NCBI GenBank assembly: GCA_051000715.1
Contig: JBPCOB010000222.1
Location: 1-9,519 of the forward strand
Reading direction: 5' to 3'
Length of the DNA stretch: 9,519 bases
Origin: JBPCOB01 sp051000715
GTDB lineage: Bacteria; Actinomycetota; Actinomycetes; JALYNC01
A program made the position numbers and the translations under genes. Each line of letters starts with the position of its first letter. Positions within the stretch are counted from its first letter, which is position 1. The notes below the pieces were generated by a model. That model did no database searches, had not been told where the DNA came from, and was given only the letters and a program-made list of their open reading frames with translations. Shown here piece by piece: positions 5,842-9,519 of the stretch.

Positions 5842-6806
5842 TGCCGGTGGGTGCCGTCGACGTCGTGATCCCGACGCTCGGGCGGCCGTCGCTCCGGCCG
5901 CTGCTGACGGCGCTCGGAGACGTGACCGGGCGGTTGATCGTCGTGGACGATCGTCGCGATGTGTCCGAGCCCCTCGGAGTGCCGGCCGGCGCCGTGCTGG
6001 TGCGCGGGCGGGCCGCGGGGCCGGCGGCGGCCCGCAACGACGGGTGGCGGGCGGCTCGCAGCGCCTGGGTGGCCTTCCTCGACGACGACGTGCTGTCGCC
6101 GCCGGGGTGGTACGCCGACCTACTGGCGGACCTGGCGGACCCGGCGACCCTGGAGCCGGAGGTCGCCGGCTCGCAGGGGCGGATCGTCGTACCCCTGCCC
6201 GGCGAACGGCGGCCGACGGACTGGGAACGCAACGTCGCCGGGTTGCAGGCCGCGCTCTGGGCCACCGCGGACATGGCGTACCGGCGGTCCGTGCTCGAGG
6301 AGGTGGGCGGGTTCGACGAGCGCTTCCCTCGCGCGTACCGCGAGGACGCCGACCTGGGGCTGCGGGTGCTGGCGGCCGGCTACCGGATCGTCCGGGGTGC
6401 GCGGCGGGTCACTCACCCGGTGCGGCCGACGGACTGGCAGGTCAGCCTGCGGCTGCAGCGCGGCAACGCCGACGACCCGCTGATGCGGGCGCTGCACGGC
6501 CGGGGCTGGCGGCGGCGTGCCGGCGTACCTCGTGGCCGGCGGCCGGCGCATCTGGCCACCACGGCCGCCGGCCTGCTGGGAGCGGCCGGGCTGGCCTCGG
6601 GGCGACGCGGGCTGGCCGCCGCCGGAGCGCTCGGCTATGCCAGCGGGGCCGCCGAGCTGGCCTGGCGGCGGATCGCACCCGGACCCCGTACGCCGGCCGA
6701 GGTGGCCACGATGGTTGCAACCAGCGCCGTGCTGCCGGCGGTCGCCAGCTACTGGTACCTCGCGGGCTGGCTGGGCCTGCCCCGCCGGCTCGCGGCCGGG
6801 CGATGA
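5841..6806 (+). CDS. Family 2 glycosyltransferase with hydrophobic C-terminal tail
   Basis: A 321-residue protein. The GT-A domain (about 1-230) has VDVVIPTLGRPSL, LIVVDDRRD, GPAAARNDGWRAA, the metal-binding AFLDDDV (Asp81-83), ADMAYRRSVLEEVGGFDERF, and YREDADLGLRV with the likely catalytic-base region at Glu168-Asp169. From about residue 237 onward the chain is rich in Ala, Gly and Leu and can form two or three membrane-associated helices (the ATTAAGLLGAAGLA, GALGYASGAAELAW and VATSAVLPAVASYWYLAG stretches). The enzyme therefore probably sits on the inner membrane face and may act on a lipid-linked acceptor. ATG 5841 shares its A with the preceding TGA (TGATG), indicating coupled translation; GTG 5838 just before it is a possible alternative. 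The sugar transferred is unknown; a family 2 enzyme could use ADP-heptose or any other nucleotide sugar. Confidence 0.88.
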   Translation: MPVGAVDVVIPTLGRPSLRPLLTALGDVTGRLIVVDDRRDVSEPLGVPAGAVLVRGRAAGPAAARNDGWRAARSAWVAFLDDDVLSPPGWYADLLADLADPATLEPEVAGSQGRIVVPLPGERRPTDWERNVAGLQAALWATADMAYRRSVLEEVGGFDERFPRAYREDADLGLRVLAAGYRIVRGARRVTHPVRPTDWQVSLRLQRGNADDPLMRALHGRGWRRRAGVPRGRRPAHLATTAAGLLGAAGLASGRRGLAAAGALGYASGAAELAWRRIAPGPRTPAEVATMVATSAVLPAVASYWYLAGWLGLPRRLAAGR

Positions 6807-7744
6807 ACGTCCTGGTCTGGCACGTGCACGGGTCGTGGCTGACCTCGTTCGTGCAGGGGCCGCACACCTACCTGGTCCCCCGGCTGCCGGACCGCGGGGC
6901 GGACGGCGCCGGCCGACCGGCCCGGCCGGGCACCTTCGACTGGCCCGCCGCCGCCGTAGAGGTGACGCCCGCCGAGTTGCGCGACGCCGACGTGGACGTC
7001 GTCGTGCTGCAGCGCCCGCACGAGGAGCGGCTGGCCACCGAGTGGCTCGGCGGCCGCGCCCCCGGCCGCGACATACCGGCGGTCTACCTCGAGCACAACG
7101 CCCCGCAGGGCCGGATCGCGGACCTGCGGCACCCCGCCGCCGATCGCGACGATCTCACCGTGGTCCACGTCACCCACTTCAACGACCTGTTCTGGGACTG
7201 CGGAGCCACCCGTACGACGGTGATCGAGCACGGCATCCTCGACCCGGGCGAGCGCTACACCGGCGAGGTCGCCGCGGCCGCCGTGGTCGTCAACGAGCCG
7301 GTACGCCGGGGCCGGGTCACCGGCACCGACCTGCTCCCCTGGTTCGCCGCCGCGGCCCAGATCGACCTGTTCGGCATGGGCAGCGAGCCTCTCGGTGGGC
7401 TCGACCTGCCGCGGACCGAGCTGTACGACGCACTGGCCCGGCGGCGGCTCTACCTGCATCCGGTGCGCTGGACCTCCCTCGGGCTCTCGCTGCTGGAAGC
7501 CATGCACCTGGGCATGCCGGTCGTCGCCCTGGCGACCACGGAGGTGGTGGAGGCGGTGCCTGCAGAGGCTGGCTTCGTGTCGACCGACGTCGAGGTGCTG
7601 GTGGCCGCGGTACGCCGGCTGATCGTGGACCCGGAGGAGGCCCGGCTGCGCGGCAAGGCCGCCCGGTCCGCCGCGCTGAGCCGCTACGGGCTGGCCCGGT
7701 TCCTCGCCGACTGGGACGCGTTGCTCGCCGACGTCACCCGGTGA
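6803..7744 (+). CDS. Short family 4-like glycosyltransferase with altered EX7E motif
   Basis: A 313-residue GT-B type protein, shorter than the usual 350-400 of family 4. The C-terminal half carries the recognisable nucleotide-sugar site: LYLHPVRWTSLGLSLLEAMHLG (split around residues 215-236) and GMPVVALATTE. In standard family 4 enzymes two glutamates are spaced as EX7E; here the second is Glu232, but the first position is Thr224. The N-terminal half (VLVWHVHGSWLTSFVQG, DVDVVVLQRPHEE, PAVYLEHNAPQG, VHVTHFNDLFW) looks like a shortened Rossmann acceptor domain. From memory, proteins with this layout recur in actinobacteria beside heptose genes, which would make it a conserved subfamily rather than a decayed gene. 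ATG 6803 overlaps the previous stop as ATGA. Function within the cluster: adds one sugar; donor and acceptor unknown. Confidence 0.82.
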   Translation: MNVLVWHVHGSWLTSFVQGPHTYLVPRLPDRGADGAGRPARPGTFDWPAAAVEVTPAELRDADVDVVVLQRPHEERLATEWLGGRAPGRDIPAVYLEHNAPQGRIADLRHPAADRDDLTVVHVTHFNDLFWDCGATRTTVIEHGILDPGERYTGEVAAAAVVVNEPVRRGRVTGTDLLPWFAAAAQIDLFGMGSEPLGGLDLPRTELYDALARRRLYLHPVRWTSLGLSLLEAMHLGMPVVALATTEVVEAVPAEAGFVSTDVEVLVAAVRRLIVDPEEARLRGKAARSAALSRYGLARFLADWDALLADVTR

Positions 7745-8661
7745 GACGGTTCCGCGTTCTGGTGCTGCGCGCGCTCGGGCTCGGGGACCTGCTCACCGCG
7801 GTACCAGCCCTGCGGGCACTGCGGGCGGCGTACCCTCCGGCGAGGATCACCCTCGCCGCTCCGGCCGCCCTGGCGCCACTCGCGATGCTCACCGGCGCCG
7901 TGGACATGGTCGCCGACACGGGTCCGCTGGCATCGCTCGACCCGACGCTGGCCGGCGCCGACGTCGCGGTCAACCTGCACGGCCGCGGCCCGGAGAGCAC
8001 CCGGCTGCTCGCCGCCACCCGGCCGCGCCGGCTGATCGCCTTCGGCGCGGCGTCCGGCGCGCCGGCCTGGCGGGCGGATGAGCACGAGGTACGCCGGTGG
8101 TGCCGGCTGCTCGTCGAGAGCGGCATCCCGGCGGACCGGACGGACCTCGACCTGTCGCCGCCGCCGGTGCCCTCACCGGCACCCGGCGCCGTCGTGCTGC
8201 ACCCCGGCGCCGCCAGCGAGTCGCGCCGGTGGCCGGTCGACCGCTGGGCCGAGGTGGGGCGGGCAGTGGCGGCGACCGGCCGGCCGGTGGTGGTCAGCGG
8301 CAGCGCAGCGGAGAGCGAGCTCGCCGCCGAGGTGGTGCGGCGGGCGAGGCTGCCACCGGAGAACTCGCTGGCCGGCCGCACCGGCTTGCTGGCGCTGGCG
8401 GCACTGGTCGCCGGCGCCCACCGAGTCGTCAGCGGCGACACCGGCGTGGCCCACCTGGCGACGGCGTACCGGACACCCTCGGTACTGCTGTTCGGCCCGA
8501 CCCCACCATCCCTGTGGGGACCGCCGCCGGACCGCACGGAGCACACCGTGCTGTGGACCGGCGGCACCGGTGACCCGCACGGCGACGTACCGGACGCCAG
8601 TCTGCTGGAGATCTCAGTGGAGCAGACACTCGCAGCACTACGCCTGCACCCACGACCGTGA
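7741..8661 (+). CDS. Family 9 glycosyltransferase (ADP-heptose heptosyltransferase-like)
   Basis: A 306-residue GT-B protein of the RfaF/WaaC/WaaF family. The N-terminal domain begins VLRALGLGDLLTAVPALRAL, with Asp16 at the position of the catalytic Asp of WaaC, then VNLHGRGPES. The C-terminal domain has LHPGAASESRRWP (His154 to Pro165; Arg162 stands where LPS enzymes usually have Lys in KRWP), VVVSGSAAE, SGDTGVAHLA (Asp233) and SVLLFGPTPP. Family 9 enzymes of Gram-negative bacteria move heptose from ADP-heptose onto LPS core. The presence of gmhA and hldE in the same window makes ADP-heptose the natural donor here, although the acceptor cannot be LPS core in an actinobacterium. GTG 7741 overlaps the preceding stop as GTGA without its own Shine-Dalgarno. 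The stop TGA 8659-8661 touches the stop of the convergent peptidase gene. Confidence 0.9.
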   Translation: MRRFRVLVLRALGLGDLLTAVPALRALRAAYPPARITLAAPAALAPLAMLTGAVDMVADTGPLASLDPTLAGADVAVNLHGRGPESTRLLAATRPRRLIAFGAASGAPAWRADEHEVRRWCRLLVESGIPADRTDLDLSPPPVPSPAPGAVVLHPGAASESRRWPVDRWAEVGRAVAATGRPVVVSGSAAESELAAEVVRRARLPPENSLAGRTGLLALAALVAGAHRVVSGDTGVAHLATAYRTPSVLLFGPTPPSLWGPPPDRTEHTVLWTGGTGDPHGDVPDASLLEISVEQTLAALRLHPRP

Positions 8662-9519
8662 TCAGCCGCCGAGCCAGTCGAAGTGCATCCCGTCGGGCAC
8701 CAGCCAGTCGCCGCCCCAGGCGAACCCGTGGCGGGCGAAGATGGCCACTAACCGGGGGTCCTGCCGAGGCCGTCCCCCGTAGGGGTTGGCGGACACGTTG
8801 ATATCGATGGCGGACCCCCAGGCGTGGTGGGAGATGGCGGCCCCCGGCAGTCCCGGGATCAGCCTGGGCACGTAGCAGCCGCCGTAGTCGCGCCGGCGCA
8901 CCAGTGCGCCGAGCCCGCTCCGCTGCAGATCGCCGAGCGCCGCACTCAACGGACCGACGATCGCCTGGTTGCACGTCACTCGACCAAGCAGCGGAACCGT
9001 GGCCGTCACGACGTGGCGCCGCTGCCACGCCGGGTCCGTTTCGAGCTGACCTCCCCTGATCGAGTGCCGCCCGACGGTGAACTCGCCGAAGCGCGCCTTC
9101 TCCAGGACGGGAGGCAGTACGGCGTCGCCCTCGCGCAGCCACCGGGCCTGGCCCGGGGCACGCAGCCGAACCGGAGTGGCAGCCGGCAGCAGGTGCCGGA
9201 TGCTGGTCGCCAACCCGGTCCAGCCGCCGCGATGTCCCGGGCCGACCAGAAGGTAGCGGGGGCCGGCCAGCCCGAGCCGCGTGGCGTCGGCCGGCGTGAT
9301 GAACAGCTCGGCGTAGCCCACGGCGACATCGGGCGCCACGGCCAGCACCCGCAGGTGCACCGACCCGAAGCGCACATCCGCCCCCGGCCCGAGCGAACGC
9401 AACGCCGCCGAGGTCGCGCCGAGAATCGCGGTTCCCGGCCGCAGCCGGGCGATGGCGCCGGCCCCCGGCATCAACCGGGCGTACGCCGCCGGCTCGGCCG
9501 CGGACACGTCGAGCGGAAC
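8662..9519 (-). CDS. M15-family D-alanyl-D-alanine carboxypeptidase (VanY-like), 5' end beyond window
   Basis: The frame is open from the right edge to TGA 8664-8662 (286 codons, 285 residues seen). GTG 9507 could start translation, but the frame continues upstream with a plausible VPLDVSAAEPAAYARL, so the true start is probably outside. The C-terminal domain is an M15 zinc peptidase: SHHAWGSAIDIN gives SxHxxGxAxD (His at 8824-8826, Asp at 8803-8805), and GMHFDW supplies the third zinc ligand (His at 8683-8685). NPYGGRPRQDPRLVAIF and HGFAWGGDW are also typical. Such enzymes cut terminal D-Ala from peptidoglycan precursors or act as L,D/D,D-endopeptidases outside the membrane. The N-terminal ~90 visible residues (RLRPGTAILGATSAALRSLG, VRFGSVHLRVLAVAPD, AELFITPADATRLG) look like an additional beta-rich domain, reminiscent of the MacB/FtsX periplasmic core pattern; that likeness is tentative. 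A signal peptide would be off the edge. Confidence 0.85.
   Translation of the reverse strand, partial: VPLDVSAAEPAAYARLMPGAGAIARLRPGTAILGATSAALRSLGPGADVRFGSVHLRVLAVAPDVAVGYAELFITPADATRLGLAGPRYLLVGPGHRGGWTGLATSIRHLLPAATPVRLRAPGQARWLREGDAVLPPVLEKARFGEFTVGRHSIRGGQLETDPAWQRRHVVTATVPLLGRVTCNQAIVGPLSAALGDLQRSGLGALVRRRDYGGCYVPRLIPGLPGAAISHHAWGSAIDINVSANPYGGRPRQDPRLVAIFARHGFAWGGDWLVPDGMHFDWLGG

Noticed and set aside
1..9519. CRISPR array, tRNA, insertion sequence or phage attachment site
   Set aside because: I saw no regularly spaced direct repeats, cloverleaf sequence, transposase motif or terminal inverted repeats.

Overview
The window is very GC-rich, with a strong G/C bias at third codon positions, frequent GTG starts and many start/stop overlaps. 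This points to a high-GC actinobacterium. The abundant GTACGCC word (16 copies on the + strand) would suit Micromonosporaceae or a relative, but that placement is a guess from style. I see no rRNA, tRNA, CRISPR array, insertion sequence or replication origin.

Left block (1-2565, + strand): the 3' part of gmhA (sedoheptulose-7-phosphate isomerase), a fused HldE-type heptose kinase/adenylyltransferase, and a classical short-chain dehydrogenase. These overlap and read as one operon that feeds an ADP-heptose pathway. Next comes a compact Phd/YefM-PIN (VapBC-type) toxin-antitoxin pair at 2586-3226. Its putative operator, a perfect palindrome plus a third half-site, lies over the stop codon of the dehydrogenase.

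Middle: one family 2 glycosyltransferase on the - strand (3292-4146), convergent with the toxin gene. It diverges from the right block across only 54 bp.

Right block (4201-8661, + strand): a NodU/CmcH/TobZ-type O-carbamoyltransferase, a second family 2 glycosyltransferase with a hydrophobic tail, a short family 4-like glycosyltransferase and a family 9 (heptosyltransferase-like) glycosyltransferase. Each gene overlaps the next by 1-4 bp. It ends directly against a convergent M15 (VanY-like) D-Ala-D-Ala peptidase gene that runs off the right edge (8662-9519).

Taken together, the window looks like a heptose-based glycoconjugate locus. GmhA and HldE supply nucleotide-activated heptose, several glycosyltransferases (one of the ADP-heptose-using family) assemble a glycan, and the carbamoyltransferase decorates it. 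Gram-positive actinobacteria have no LPS, so the acceptor (envelope polymer, glycolipid or small molecule) is unknown. That is the most interesting feature of the window. GmhB and HldD are not present here and may lie upstream.
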